From Clostridia bacterium (GTDB lineage: Bacteria > Bacillota > Clostridia > Peptostreptococcales > Anaerovoracaceae), in NCBI GenBank assembly GCA_024403115.1, contig JAKSSL010000006.1, positions 1 to 51,278 on the forward strand: DNA of 51,278 bases, read 5' to 3'. The notes under the pieces are model-generated. The model had not been told where the DNA came from, made no database searches, and saw only the letters and a program-made list of their open reading frames with translations. This document shows, in pieces, positions 34,024 to 42,448 of this stretch (its first letter is position 1; every line of letters begins with the position of its first letter). Position numbers and translations under genes: made by a program.

Positions 34024-35150
34024 TAGAAGAAATTTCCTTCCTTTCCCTCTTCAAGATAATCAGCATCAATGGCACCCTCTTCAAAAGTAGCCATCAAATT
34101 CATAGTGGCACAAGCCGCCTCTACTATCTTGAAAGAAATAGGACAACCGCTACCTTCTCCCAGTCTCATCTTCAAATTAAACAGAGGAGTTAGTCCTAAA
34201 TATTTCATAGCAATTAAATATCCAGGTTCTGTAGACTCGTGAGAACCTATCATATATGCCTTGCACTTAGGCTCAATCTTTGTTGCTGCCAAAGCTGCCA
34301 CCGCAGAAATATATCCATCAATTACTACTGGAATCTTGTAAACAGCAGCTCCCAAATATGCGCCTACCATAGCGCAGATATCAAATCCACCAACTTGAGC
34401 CAAAATGTCGATTACATCCTCGCTTTCCATTACGGCTCTTTGAGACGCTCTGTTTACAATGTCAATCTTTTTCATCAAGCCTGCATCGTTTAATCCGCCA
34501 CCACGGCCTACTACCTCATTGCCACTTGCTCCAGTCAATGCGGACAAGATGCAAGCACTTGTTGTAGTGTTGCCTATGCCCATTTCACCAACGCCAAAGA
34601 TGTCATGGCCAGTGTATTTAATAGCTTTTGCACACTCAATACCTGTAATAATGCTGGCAATAGCTTGCTCACGAATCATTGCTGGCTCAACTGCAAGGTT
34701 GTTTGTACCTGGAGCCATTCTCCTGTCCACAATCTTCTTTGTTAATTCCCCATTCTCTACAGGGCTTGCCACAAGCAAATCCTTAGGAAGATTCATCTTG
34801 ACTCCGCAATCAACTACCAATAAATCGATATCATAGTATTTAGCCAGTGAGCCTACTCCTGTTAAACCTCTAGTAAAGTTTATTGTCTGTGAATAAGTTA
34901 CGGACTGAGGAGCAGAAGCTACCCCCTCTTCAACGACGCCGTTATCAGCAGACATTACAACGATGGCCTGCTTATCCATCTTGTTCTTTACATTGCCTGT
35001 GATACCTGCCAATTGAATGGAAAGCTCTTCCAGAACACCCAAAGCTCCAGTTGGCTTTGCCAATTGTTCCTGTCTGGATTCAGCCTCTTCCATGGCTACC
35101 ACATCTAAGCCTTCGATTTTATCTATAAATTGTTTTAATTCCTTTTCCAT
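34023..35150 (-). CDS. cobT: Nicotinate-nucleotide--dimethylbenzimidazole phosphoribosyltransferase
   Basis: A 375-aa CobT. Its hallmarks are SRQEQLAKPTGALGVLEELS at the N-terminus, VVMSADNGVVEEGVASAPQS, FGVGEMGIGNTTTSACI, GRGGGLNDAGL and the catalytic-Glu region with MRLGEGSGCPISF. It makes alpha-ribazole-5'-phosphate from a benzimidazole-type base and nicotinate mononucleotide. Its ATG overlaps the TIM-barrel gene stop (TAATG). No alpha-ribazole phosphatase (CobC) gene is present in the operon. Confidence 0.95.
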   Translation of the reverse strand: MEKELKQFIDKIEGLDVVAMEEAESRQEQLAKPTGALGVLEELSIQLAGITGNVKNKMDKQAIVVMSADNGVVEEGVASAPQSVTYSQTINFTRGLTGVGSLAKYYDIDLLVVDCGVKMNLPKDLLVASPVENGELTKKIVDRRMAPGTNNLAVEPAMIREQAIASIITGIECAKAIKYTGHDIFGVGEMGIGNTTTSACILSALTGASGNEVVGRGGGLNDAGLMKKIDIVNRASQRAVMESEDVIDILAQVGGFDICAMVGAYLGAAVYKIPVVIDGYISAVAALAATKIEPKCKAYMIGSHESTEPGYLIAMKYLGLTPLFNLKMRLGEGSGCPISFKIVEAACATMNLMATFEEGAIDADYLEEGKEGNFF

Positions 35151-35917
35151 TATATGTATCCTCTCTCACTAAGCCAATCTAATGATTCCTTTAGATTGTG
35201 ACTCTCAATACAAATGCTTGCATTTGGTGCATGCTGTTCCATCAAATCCAGCATTTCTTCATAATCAATATTACCATCACCCAAGCTGTTATGGGAATCG
35301 TGGTCACCATTATTATTATGAATGTGGAAATGATCAATATCTTCACCCATAGCGCTGATCCAGCGAGCCAATTTATATTTGCTGTTCACAGAATTAGCGT
35401 GTCCTAAATCCAAACACAGTTTAACCTTCTTGTTGTGAAGCTGATCCACAATTTCTTTTAGCATATATGGGTCTTCATCCAAAACATTTTCAATGCAAAT
35501 TTCAAAATCTTCCTTGTCCTTCATGAATTCCTTCCAGAATTCAACGGATTTCTGTATGTGCCAAGTCTTGTAGTACATTACAGGAATGAAACCGGAATGA
35601 ACGGTCATCTTTTTGATTCCCAGCTTTCTACACAAATCATAGGCCTGATTCAAGCGTGTCATACCACATTCACGTATAAATGGGTCGATGGCACTTGGAA
35701 TTATCTCTGTAAAAGGTCCGTGTAATATTGCCTCCTCACAGCCACTTTCATCTAGCGCTAATTTAATAGCATCCAAAGTACCACTAATCTTGTCAGGATC
35801 AAGATTTTCTGAAATGCATGAACTGTTTACTTCAACTTTTAAATTGTATTCCTTTGCCAATTTGACGCAGTCTTCTCCAAATCCTGCCAAATATAGCTTT
35901 TCTCTAATATTTTTCAT
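35150..35917 (-). CDS. Xylose-isomerase-like TIM-barrel protein heading the cobamide operon
   Basis: A 255-aa AP-endonuclease-2/sugar-isomerase-type TIM barrel. Metal-ligand stretches include HGPFTEI, TVHSGF, ICIENVLDEDPYML, LCLDLGHAN, HFHIHNNNGDHDSH and ICIESH, giving Glu/His/Asp residues as in IolE and endonuclease IV relatives. Substrate unknown. It is the first gene of the eight-gene cobamide operon and overlaps cobT by 1 nt, suggesting a step in corrinoid or lower-ligand metabolism (inference). The start has no Shine-Dalgarno: TATAAT ends 6 nt before the ATG, a leaderless-type start. Confidence 0.8.
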   Translation of the reverse strand: MKNIREKLYLAGFGEDCVKLAKEYNLKVEVNSSCISENLDPDKISGTLDAIKLALDESGCEEAILHGPFTEIIPSAIDPFIRECGMTRLNQAYDLCRKLGIKKMTVHSGFIPVMYYKTWHIQKSVEFWKEFMKDKEDFEICIENVLDEDPYMLKEIVDQLHNKKVKLCLDLGHANSVNSKYKLARWISAMGEDIDHFHIHNNNGDHDSHNSLGDGNIDYEEMLDLMEQHAPNASICIESHNLKESLDWLSERGYI

Positions 35918-35923
35918 GCTTTT

Positions 35924-35929
35924 ATTATA
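35924..35929 (-). promoter_or_regulatory. Cobamide-operon extended -10, directly before the start codon
   Basis: TGGTATAAT (minus); AAAAGC separates it from the ATG at 35917. A GTGCCA -35-like element lies 17 nt upstream (35947-35952). There is no room for a cobalamin riboswitch. Confidence 0.65.
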
Positions 35930-35963
35930 CCATATAGTCCCTTTATTGGCACTATGTTTTTGC

Positions 35964-35992
35964 TTGTTAAGACTGGGCTTTTGTGCTAAAAT
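35964..35992 (+). promoter_or_regulatory. Promoter of the wall-anchored repeat protein gene
   Basis: TTGTTA (35964-35969) and TAAAAT (35987-35992, extended TGC) with 17-nt spacing, about 48 nt before the ATG. Confidence 0.72.
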
Positions 35993-36039
35993 AAAGGCAC
36001 CTAAGGAAAATCGGTAAATAACAGTATAGGGGGGCTAAA

Positions 36040-37122
36040 ATGAAAAAATTTATATCAATTTTAACCGTGCTGGTTCTACTTGTAGCAAGTACTACTTGTG
36101 CTTTTGCTAAACCAGCAGAAAATCATTTAAAAGTCAGCGTTGCACACTTAATAACAGGAGAGCAAGTTGGCGGTAAAGTTACATTAAACGATGGTACAGA
36201 AAGCGCATCAATCGACGAAACTATTGTTGACGGCAGCAGCTACACTTTAAAAGCAAAAGCTGATGAAGGTTATGTGTTCAGATCATGGGCAGCTGTAGAC
36301 GGAGACGGTAACGAAATGGCAGTATCCTACTCAAGTCCTTACGATGTTGAATTTGATTGGCTTGACCTAGTAGACAACGCTTATACTATTAAAGCTAAAT
36401 TCGCAGATAATGCTGAAGCTATGACTATGGCAGGTCTAAACTACTATGTAAATGGTCAACCAGCAGCTGGTGGATTTGATGATCCTGTTGGCGGTAAAGT
36501 TTCAGTAGACGGTGGCGCTGCTGCAGATTATTGTAGCAAGAGCCTAAAGGCTGGACAAAGCGCAACTTTCAAGGCTATACCTGATGAAGGATATAAGTTC
36601 CTAGGATGGATGGACGCAAACAGTGGCGAAGAAGATTTTGTAAGCACTGAAGCTGAATATACAGTTTCATACCCAGGAACAGACGGCATTGTTCTATATG
36701 CAGTATTCCTATATGAAGACTGGGATGACGCAGCTAATGTTCTAATCAAGACAAACAAGAAGGGCGTAGGCGACATTTCCATTGATGGCGACAGCGGTTA
36801 CACTAAATTCGAATCATCACTATTCGGTCCTAAGACATACGAACTTGTAGCTAATGAAGATTACGGATATGAGTTTGATGCATGGTACGATGGAGATGGT
36901 AATCTTCTATCAGAAGATGCTGAATATACATTGGAAGTTACAGAGGGCAAAGACTATGTAGTAGTTGCTCACTATGACAAAATCACTGACGAAGGCGAAG
37001 ATGTTGACGACACAGATGACAACAATTCTCCAAAAACAGGTGATGAAAATAGCCCATTACTTTGGTTAGCAATTATGGCTCTAGCAGGTAGCGGACTATA
37101 TACTTTCAAAAAGAATCACTAA
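36040..37122 (+). CDS. Cell-wall-anchored protein with bacterial repeat domains and SPKTG sorting signal
   Basis: A 360-aa surface protein. It has a signal peptide (MKKFISILTVLVLLVASTTC, cleavage near AFAK). Three beta-rich repeats of the InlB/Listeria-Bacteroides-like class are marked by DEGYVFRSWAAVDGDGNEM, DEGYKFLGWMDANSGE and DYGYEFDAWYDGDGNLLSED. The C-terminus has an acidic spacer, SPKTGDENS, a hydrophobic helix (LLWLAIMALAGSGLYTF) and KKNH. SPKTG in place of LPXTG is used by sortases of several Clostridia. No sortase is encoded in the window. The site GGGGGG precedes the ATG. It probably acts in adhesion or as a wall scaffold. Confidence 0.85.
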   Translation: MKKFISILTVLVLLVASTTCAFAKPAENHLKVSVAHLITGEQVGGKVTLNDGTESASIDETIVDGSSYTLKAKADEGYVFRSWAAVDGDGNEMAVSYSSPYDVEFDWLDLVDNAYTIKAKFADNAEAMTMAGLNYYVNGQPAAGGFDDPVGGKVSVDGGAAADYCSKSLKAGQSATFKAIPDEGYKFLGWMDANSGEEDFVSTEAEYTVSYPGTDGIVLYAVFLYEDWDDAANVLIKTNKKGVGDISIDGDSGYTKFESSLFGPKTYELVANEDYGYEFDAWYDGDGNLLSEDAEYTLEVTEGKDYVVVAHYDKITDEGEDVDDTDDNNSPKTGDENSPLLWLAIMALAGSGLYTFKKNH

Positions 37123-37146
37123 TTTTTGAAAACTCGAGGTATAAAA

Positions 37147-38100
37147 ATGAGCAAAAAAATGTTAAGTAACATATTATTGCTAATAACAGCAATAATTTGG
37201 GGTACAGCTTTTGTAGCACAAAAGGATGGCGGAGAAATCGGAGCCCTAACTTTTAACGGAGTTAGAACCCTACTAGGCGGTTTAGTACTAATTCCCGTTA
37301 TTGTAATTATGAACAAGGGAAAGTTCAAAGGCTTAGTTGGTCCTGATCCAAAGGAAGGTGCTAAAGCTCCATTATTCGCAAAGAGTGAAATCATTGGCGG
37401 AGTTTTCTGCGGTATCGCTTTAGGTATTGCATCAAATGTCCAACAATACGGTGTAAACTTTACAACAGTAAGTAAAGCAGGATTCATTACAGTTTTGTAC
37501 ATCGCATTCGTTCCTATTATCAGTGTAGTCCTAAGAAAGAAAGTAAAACCAATCCTATGGCTTTGCGTAGGACTTGGCGCACTAGGTTTCTACATGTTGA
37601 CTTTAATGGGACAAGAGGAATTCCATCTACAAATCGGTGACCTGTTCGTATTGTTATGTGCATTCTGCTTCGCAGTACATATTATGGTAGTAGACCACTT
37701 TGCAACAGATATGGATGGTCTTAAGTTATCCTGTATCCAGTTCTTAACAGCAGGTGGACTTACATGCATAGCTATGTTCATCTTTGAAGATCCTTCATGG
37801 GATGCAATTAATACAGCAATTGTTCCAATTCTGTATGCTGGTATCCTTTCTTGTGGCGTTGCATATACTTTACAAGTTGTTGCACAAAAGTGGGCAGATC
37901 CTTCAGTTGCTTCATTGCTAATGAGTTTGGAATCCGTATTTGCTTGTATCGCCGGTGTAATCTTGTTAGGCGATTCAATGGCTTGGTACCAATGGCTTGG
38001 ATGCGCAGTCATCTTCTCAGCCGTTATCGTTTCAAACTTAGCAGAAGAAACAAAGGACGAGTTAGCCCTAGAAGAAGCTCAAGCACAAGTAAAAGAATAG
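37147..38100 (+). CDS. DMT-superfamily (EamA) transporter
   Basis: A 317-aa integral membrane protein with ten helices and the EamA repeats (ITAIIWGTAFVAQKDGGEI near the N-terminus and SLESVFACIAGVILLGDSM near the C-terminus). Members export amino acids or metabolites. The substrate is not deducible. The ATG at 37147 has GAGG 7 nt upstream. An upstream TTG in frame is less likely. It follows the wall-protein gene by 24 nt with no terminator, so the two are probably cotranscribed. Confidence 0.88.
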   Translation: MSKKMLSNILLLITAIIWGTAFVAQKDGGEIGALTFNGVRTLLGGLVLIPVIVIMNKGKFKGLVGPDPKEGAKAPLFAKSEIIGGVFCGIALGIASNVQQYGVNFTTVSKAGFITVLYIAFVPIISVVLRKKVKPILWLCVGLGALGFYMLTLMGQEEFHLQIGDLFVLLCAFCFAVHIMVVDHFATDMDGLKLSCIQFLTAGGLTCIAMFIFEDPSWDAINTAIVPILYAGILSCGVAYTLQVVAQKWADPSVASLLMSLESVFACIAGVILLGDSMAWYQWLGCAVIFSAVIVSNLAEETKDELALEEAQAQVKE

Positions 38101-38110
38101 AAAGTTATAC

Positions 38111-38146
38111 AAAAAGCGACCGGCTTTCACGCTGGTCGCTTTTTTA
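38111..38146. terminator. Bidirectional terminator between the DMT gene and trxA
   Basis: A 14-bp stem with one G-T pair (38111-38124 with 38131-38144, 6-nt loop), with A-run on one flank and T-run on the other. It serves both converging genes. Confidence 0.92.
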
Positions 38147-38150
38147 GTTC

Positions 38151-38468
38151 CTATAAGTTTAAGCCTAAGCTTTTAAATAAATCTTCCTCGGACATATAGC
38201 CTACGGTTTGATCCACAAATTCACCATTTTCAAATAGTCCAAACATTGGAATTGACATGACAGCAAATCTGGCTGTAAGTTCCATTTCCGCATCTGTGTC
38301 CACCTTGCAAACCTTCAATTTGCCTTCATATTTTTCGGCAATAGCTTCCAATACAGGGGCCATCATCTTGCAAGGGCCGCACCATTTAGCCCAGAAATCA
38401 ACTATAACTGGAATGTCCGATTGTAAAACTTCCTGTTCAAAAGTTTCTGTTGTTACATTTACTACCAT
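38151..38468 (-). CDS. trxA: Thioredoxin
   Basis: A 105-aa thioredoxin with the redox motif WCGPC in FWAKWCGPCKMMAPVLE, the cis-Pro region VMSIPMF and the C-terminal helix SEEDLFKSL. It reduces protein disulfides. The ATG at 38468 follows GGAGG (6 nt). An in-frame start 18 codons upstream would lie in the promoter. No thioredoxin reductase is adjacent. Confidence 0.95.
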   Translation of the reverse strand: MVVNVTTETFEQEVLQSDIPVIVDFWAKWCGPCKMMAPVLEAIAEKYEGKLKVCKVDTDAEMELTARFAVMSIPMFGLFENGEFVDQTVGYMSEEDLFKSLGLNL

Positions 38469-38488
38469 AATCCACCTCCAATTATTTT

Positions 38489-38522
38489 TTATCATATTAG
38501 CAAAAATATGGTAAAATATCAA
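38489..38522. promoter_or_regulatory. Interleaved divergent promoters of trxA and the PAP2 gene
   Basis: trxA: TTGATA (38517-38522) and TAATAT (38494-38499), 17-nt spacing, minus strand. PAP2 gene: TTATCA (38489-38494) and TAAAAT (38512-38517), 17-nt spacing, plus strand. The -10 of each overlaps or abuts the -35 of the other, so the two polymerases cannot bind at the same time. Confidence 0.68.
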
Positions 38523-38536
38523 GCAAGGAGATTAAT

Positions 38537-39172
38537 ATGAAAAGAAAGAGCTTAATACCAGCCGCCATATTCTTTGGCATCTTCATAAGTCTGGTAATTT
38601 ACATAGGAAGTGCATATGGAAGCGGCCCTTGCGCTGTGGATCGAATTGCTCAGGAATGGATTAATTCAATTCGCTCCCCAGGTCTTGACGCTTTCTTTAC
38701 CAATATTACAGAGCTGGCAAGCGTCAAGCTGATGATAGCCCTGATCCTAGTACTCCTACTGATTCCAAAAACAAGATTCAAAATAGGGGTTCCTCTAGCA
38801 ATTGGTGAATTAACAAATCTAGGAATATATATACTGACAAAGAATATTATGCAAAGGCCTAGACCTGATGCATCAAACTATCTAATAGATTGGAAAGATG
38901 TTATGGACTATTCCTTCCCTTCAGGTCATAGCGCAACATCCATATTCGTATATTTGCTCCTAGCCTACATACTGTTTAAAACTTTTGACAAAGTTTGGGC
39001 CAAAATTGGAGCACTTATTCTGGCTATACTTCCAGTATTAGTCGCTTTCAGTCGCCTGTATATAGGCGTTCACTGGTTCAGCGATATACTGTGCGGAATA
39101 GTTTTAGGCCTAGCCTGCCTATTTGCCGTAAAAGGAATATTTTATACAGATTACAAAAACAGCGATGCATAG
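38537..39172 (+). CDS. PAP2-superfamily membrane phosphatase
   Basis: A 211-aa membrane protein with all three PAP2 motifs: KNIMQRPRP (K-x6-RP type), YSFPSGHS and SRLYIGVHWFSDI (SR-x5-H-x3-D), plus five or six helices. Such enzymes dephosphorylate undecaprenyl diphosphate or phosphatidic-acid-like lipids. A role in recycling the wall carrier lipid is plausible but not decided by sequence. An AAGGAG site lies 7 nt before the ATG. Confidence 0.88.
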   Translation: MKRKSLIPAAIFFGIFISLVIYIGSAYGSGPCAVDRIAQEWINSIRSPGLDAFFTNITELASVKLMIALILVLLLIPKTRFKIGVPLAIGELTNLGIYILTKNIMQRPRPDASNYLIDWKDVMDYSFPSGHSATSIFVYLLLAYILFKTFDKVWAKIGALILAILPVLVAFSRLYIGVHWFSDILCGIVLGLACLFAVKGIFYTDYKNSDA

Positions 39173-39192
39173 CACCGCTGTTTATTTTTTTA
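39157..39192. terminator. Terminator between PAP2 and ABC permease genes
   Basis: An 8-bp stem (39157-39164 with 39176-39183, 11-nt loop) that includes the PAP2 stop codon, followed by a long T-run. It is usable in both directions. Confidence 0.8.
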
Positions 39193-39207
39193 TATATGTT
39201 AGCAAGA

Positions 39208-40815
39208 CTATAAGCTTGCGAAGATTCTACTGCCTGTTCCCTTTAACCATTTGTCACATAACATATGTACCAAAACTAGTATGATTAGGATGACATCGCA
39301 ATATTTGCTTGCTCCAATATCCACGCCTAAACCAAGTCTTAATCCTAGGAAGGCACCGAAAACTAACATTGCTACAAGCCAGCCGCCAAATAGAGTTATT
39401 ACCACTGGCGCACCTTGCTTAACAGGAACTGTCTCATTAGTCCATGTTAAATTTGGCATCTTTAAGTTTAATATCAAACCAATATCTGCAATGACATATG
39501 AATAAACCACTGTTGCCAAACATACTGAAACTGCACATGCCCCATCTACTATATCAAAAGCAAATACGCAAGCTAGTGATAGAAGCAAGGATGCTACGGC
39601 TGACAAGATAAAGTGGAATTTTGTTTTTGCCGATAAGACATCATATGCTTTTATAGGCAAGGATTGCAAAATCCAAATATTCTTTCCCTCCAAAGAAATT
39701 GAAGGCGCAGAAATTACGCAAGTACTTGCAGCAAGGAAAACTAGCATTATAATTCCCACTGGCAAATATTCTTCAATATCTGGAATTAGATAAAGCACTT
39801 GGGCTATATCTGGGCCCTTCCAAATTATTGCAACAGCGCCTATAACGGCGATTACCAATAGCAATCCGCAGTTCAACATATATGTAGTGCTGGAAGTGAA
39901 GCGCTTAGCCTCTTTCCAAAGCAAAGCTTTTCCAACACTCTTAGCTTTAACAGTCTTTTCCTTGTACTCCTTAGTTTTAGCTCCTTTGTTGGATATAGCC
40001 ATCTTAATGAAGGTTCTTGCCATAAGCAAGTAAGCCAGATAAGCCAAAACTGCAGATATTACTAGGAATACTAGGAATTCAATAATTCCTCCGCAGGCTC
40101 CCTCGCCAAAAGCATAAGCTGGATAAAAGGCTTTCTTAATAGTATCTCCAATCTGTCCTGCGTTCTCCGCAATAGCTTCAATATAGTATTGGAAGTTTTG
40201 GCAAACGATGAAATAGATTACAAAGAATCCACCGCCTAAAATTGTGGAAATAATTGCTGTATTTCTAATTCTTCTAGCAAAGAATGCAACTACCCAGCCC
40301 AAGAAAGCAGTTACGGCTGATACTGCAAATGCCATAGCAAACCAAAGTATTACAGGACAAACAATTTGCAATATTCCGCAATCGCCTGCTATCCAATAAT
40401 AAATTGTGCCAGGAATCAACACCAAGGATGTGTATAGGAAGGACAGCGCATATACGCTAAGCAGTCTGCTTCCCAAAATCACTGAAGGTTTAATTGGCAA
40501 TGAAAGCAATATCTCATTGTCATTTGATTTATATATTCCGGCATAGGTGTTAAACACACTGCCAAATACGCCTAATAGAAAAGCCATAACTCCAACAATA
40601 GAGAAATATAGCCAAGCCATGCCCATTGGAATCAGTGTAGATCCAATCATGGCAGACATAAAGAAGAAAACGCCAGCTAACAATACCATCAAAAAGGCAA
40701 AGATGAAAAAGGATGCTTTTATTTGGCCCCTGCTTTTCGCCTTCCCAGTTTTCTTGTTTATGTAGCTATTTCTAAAAAGCTCCATGAATTGTTTTTTTAC
40801 TAATACCTTAAACAT
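39208..40815 (-). CDS. ABC-2-type transporter permease
   Basis: A 535-aa protein with about twelve membrane helices. It begins MFKVLVKKQFMELFRNSYIN and contains YKSNDNEILLSLPIKPSVIL and SLEGKNIWILQSLPIKAYDV, two internally related blocks typical of the putative ABC exporter family. It pairs with the ATPase encoded directly upstream (1 nt between stop and start). The substrate is unknown. The ATG at 40815 follows GGAGG. Confidence 0.85.
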   Translation of the reverse strand: MFKVLVKKQFMELFRNSYINKKTGKAKSRGQIKASFFIFAFLMVLLAGVFFFMSAMIGSTLIPMGMAWLYFSIVGVMAFLLGVFGSVFNTYAGIYKSNDNEILLSLPIKPSVILGSRLLSVYALSFLYTSLVLIPGTIYYWIAGDCGILQIVCPVILWFAMAFAVSAVTAFLGWVVAFFARRIRNTAIISTILGGGFFVIYFIVCQNFQYYIEAIAENAGQIGDTIKKAFYPAYAFGEGACGGIIEFLVFLVISAVLAYLAYLLMARTFIKMAISNKGAKTKEYKEKTVKAKSVGKALLWKEAKRFTSSTTYMLNCGLLLVIAVIGAVAIIWKGPDIAQVLYLIPDIEEYLPVGIIMLVFLAASTCVISAPSISLEGKNIWILQSLPIKAYDVLSAKTKFHFILSAVASLLLSLACVFAFDIVDGACAVSVCLATVVYSYVIADIGLILNLKMPNLTWTNETVPVKQGAPVVITLFGGWLVAMLVFGAFLGLRLGLGVDIGASKYCDVILIILVLVHMLCDKWLKGTGSRIFASL

Positions 40816-40816
40816 A

Positions 40817-41521
40817 TTAATCCTCCAATTCAAGGAATACTGCTTCTAGACTTTCATCGCCCTTAACTTCTTCCATTGTGCCCTGTTTGATTAATACGCC
40901 TTGTTTAATAATTGCGATCTTGTCGCAAAGCTTTTCAGCAACTTCTAGAACGTGTGTTGAGAAGAAGATTGCTCCGCCTTCATCGCAAAGTTCTCTCATC
41001 ATACCTTTTACTATGTGAGATGCTTTTGGATCCAAACCTACGAAAGGTTCATCCATGATTATTAATTTTGGGCTGTGAATCCAAGCAGAAATAATGGCAA
41101 GTTTTTGCTTCATACCATGAGAATATGAGGCGATAGAATTTGCCAAACTGCCTGTTAATTCAAATAAATCTCCATAGTATTTAATCTTTTCCTGTCTGTC
41201 TTGAGCGGAAACTCCGAAAATATCCGCTACAAAATTCAAATATTGGATTCCTGTCATGAAATCATATAAATCAGGATTATCAGGAATGTATGCAATAATC
41301 TTTTTACATTCCAAAGCTTCTGTAGCGATATTCTTTCCATCAATATAGATTTCTCCCTGATCGAACTCCAATATGCCTACTGCACTTTTAATTGTTGTAG
41401 TTTTACCGGCACCATTATGGCCAATAAAACCATAGATTTCCCCTGGGGCAATACTAAGGCTCAAATTGTCTACAACCTTATTGCCATCATAGGATTTTGT
41501 TAAATTTTTAATTTCTAACAT
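40817..41521 (-). CDS. ABC transporter ATP-binding protein
   Basis: A 234-aa ATPase: Walker A GHNGAGKTTTIKS (near residue 38), Q-loop YIPDNPDLYD, signature YSHGMKQKLAI (a variant of LSGGQ), Walker B LIIMDEPFVGLDP and switch His in FFSTHVLE. The variant signature and the two-gene arrangement fit Clostridial ABC-2 exporters. The ATG at 41521 follows AAGGAGGG. An upstream in-frame start overlaps cysK. Confidence 0.95.
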   Translation of the reverse strand: MLEIKNLTKSYDGNKVVDNLSLSIAPGEIYGFIGHNGAGKTTTIKSAVGILEFDQGEIYIDGKNIATEALECKKIIAYIPDNPDLYDFMTGIQYLNFVADIFGVSAQDRQEKIKYYGDLFELTGSLANSIASYSHGMKQKLAIISAWIHSPKLIIMDEPFVGLDPKASHIVKGMMRELCDEGGAIFFSTHVLEVAEKLCDKIAIIKQGVLIKQGTMEEVKGDESLEAVFLELED

Positions 41522-41531
41522 TTTTCCCTCC

Positions 41532-42446
41532 TTAGAATAAATCTGTGGATAAATATTTTTCTCCACTATCTGCTAATATTACAACAATGTTTTTGCCTTG
41601 AAATTCCTCTTTCTTGGCAAGTTCCATTGCGGTATACAAAGCGCTTCCTGAAGAAATGCCAACTAAAACGCCCTCTTCTTTGGCTATTGTTTGAGCCCAT
41701 TTATATGAGTCCTCAGTGCTAGCCAAATATATTTCATCAATAATATCCAAATCCAAAATCTTGGGAACGAAGTTCGCACCGATTCCTTGCAATTTATGTG
41801 GACCTGCAAGTCCCTTTGTTACCAAAGGAGAATCCAATGGTTCCACGCCAACAATCTTGCAAGCTGGATTCTTTTCCTTCAAATATTTGCCTGTGCCAGA
41901 TATAGTTCCACCTGTTCCAAAAGCCGAAACAAAGCAATCAACCTGTCCATCCAAGTCCTCGTAAATCTCTGGACCTGTTGTCATATAGTGAGCTTGAGCA
42001 TTATCCATATTGTCAAATTGACCTGGTATAAATGCTCCTGGAATTGTCTCTTTCAATTCTGCGGATTTCTCTATGGTTCCGGCCATGCCTTTTTCAGCGG
42101 GAGTCAAAACCACCTCTGCGCCATAGGCCTTAGCCAACTTAATTCTTTCCATGCTCATATTTTCAGGCATAACCAAAATCATCTTGTAGCCCTTTACCGC
42201 TGCGGACATGGCAAGACCTATTCCAGTGTTACCACTTGTTGGTTCAATGATTGTCGCTCCCGGTTTCAAATCCCCGCGCTTTTCAGCTTGCTCTATCATG
42301 TTTATGCCAACTCTATCCTTTACACTGCCTGCAGGGTTAAAGCTCTCAATCTTGCAGTACACATTGGCTTTTCCTGTATCAATTTTATTAAGTTTAAGTA
42401 GAGGAGTGTTTCCAACTAACTCCAGTACGGAATTGAAAACCTTCAT
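41532..42446 (-). CDS. cysK: Cysteine synthase A (O-acetylserine sulfhydrylase)
   Basis: A 304-aa PLP enzyme. The PLP lysine is in FNPAGSVKDRVGINMIEQA, the substrate loop is EPTSGNTGIGLAMSA, and the phosphate-binding loop is SAFGTGGTISGTGKYL. Family CysK; it makes cysteine from O-acetylserine and sulfide. The ATG at 42446 uses a GGAGG that forms the last codons of the upstream nucleotidyltransferase gene. cysE is not nearby, and no T-box or S-box leader precedes the operon. Confidence 0.95.
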   Translation of the reverse strand: MKVFNSVLELVGNTPLLKLNKIDTGKANVYCKIESFNPAGSVKDRVGINMIEQAEKRGDLKPGATIIEPTSGNTGIGLAMSAAVKGYKMILVMPENMSMERIKLAKAYGAEVVLTPAEKGMAGTIEKSAELKETIPGAFIPGQFDNMDNAQAHYMTTGPEIYEDLDGQVDCFVSAFGTGGTISGTGKYLKEKNPACKIVGVEPLDSPLVTKGLAGPHKLQGIGANFVPKILDLDIIDEIYLASTEDSYKWAQTIAKEEGVLVGISSGSALYTAMELAKKEEFQGKNIVVILADSGEKYLSTDLF

Positions 42447-42448
42447 AA

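Noticed and set aside
35918..36039. Cobalamin riboswitch upstream of the cobamide operon
   Set aside because: The space is only about 120 nt, is shared with a divergent promoter, and lacks the B12-box. The operon -10 is 6 nt before the start codon.
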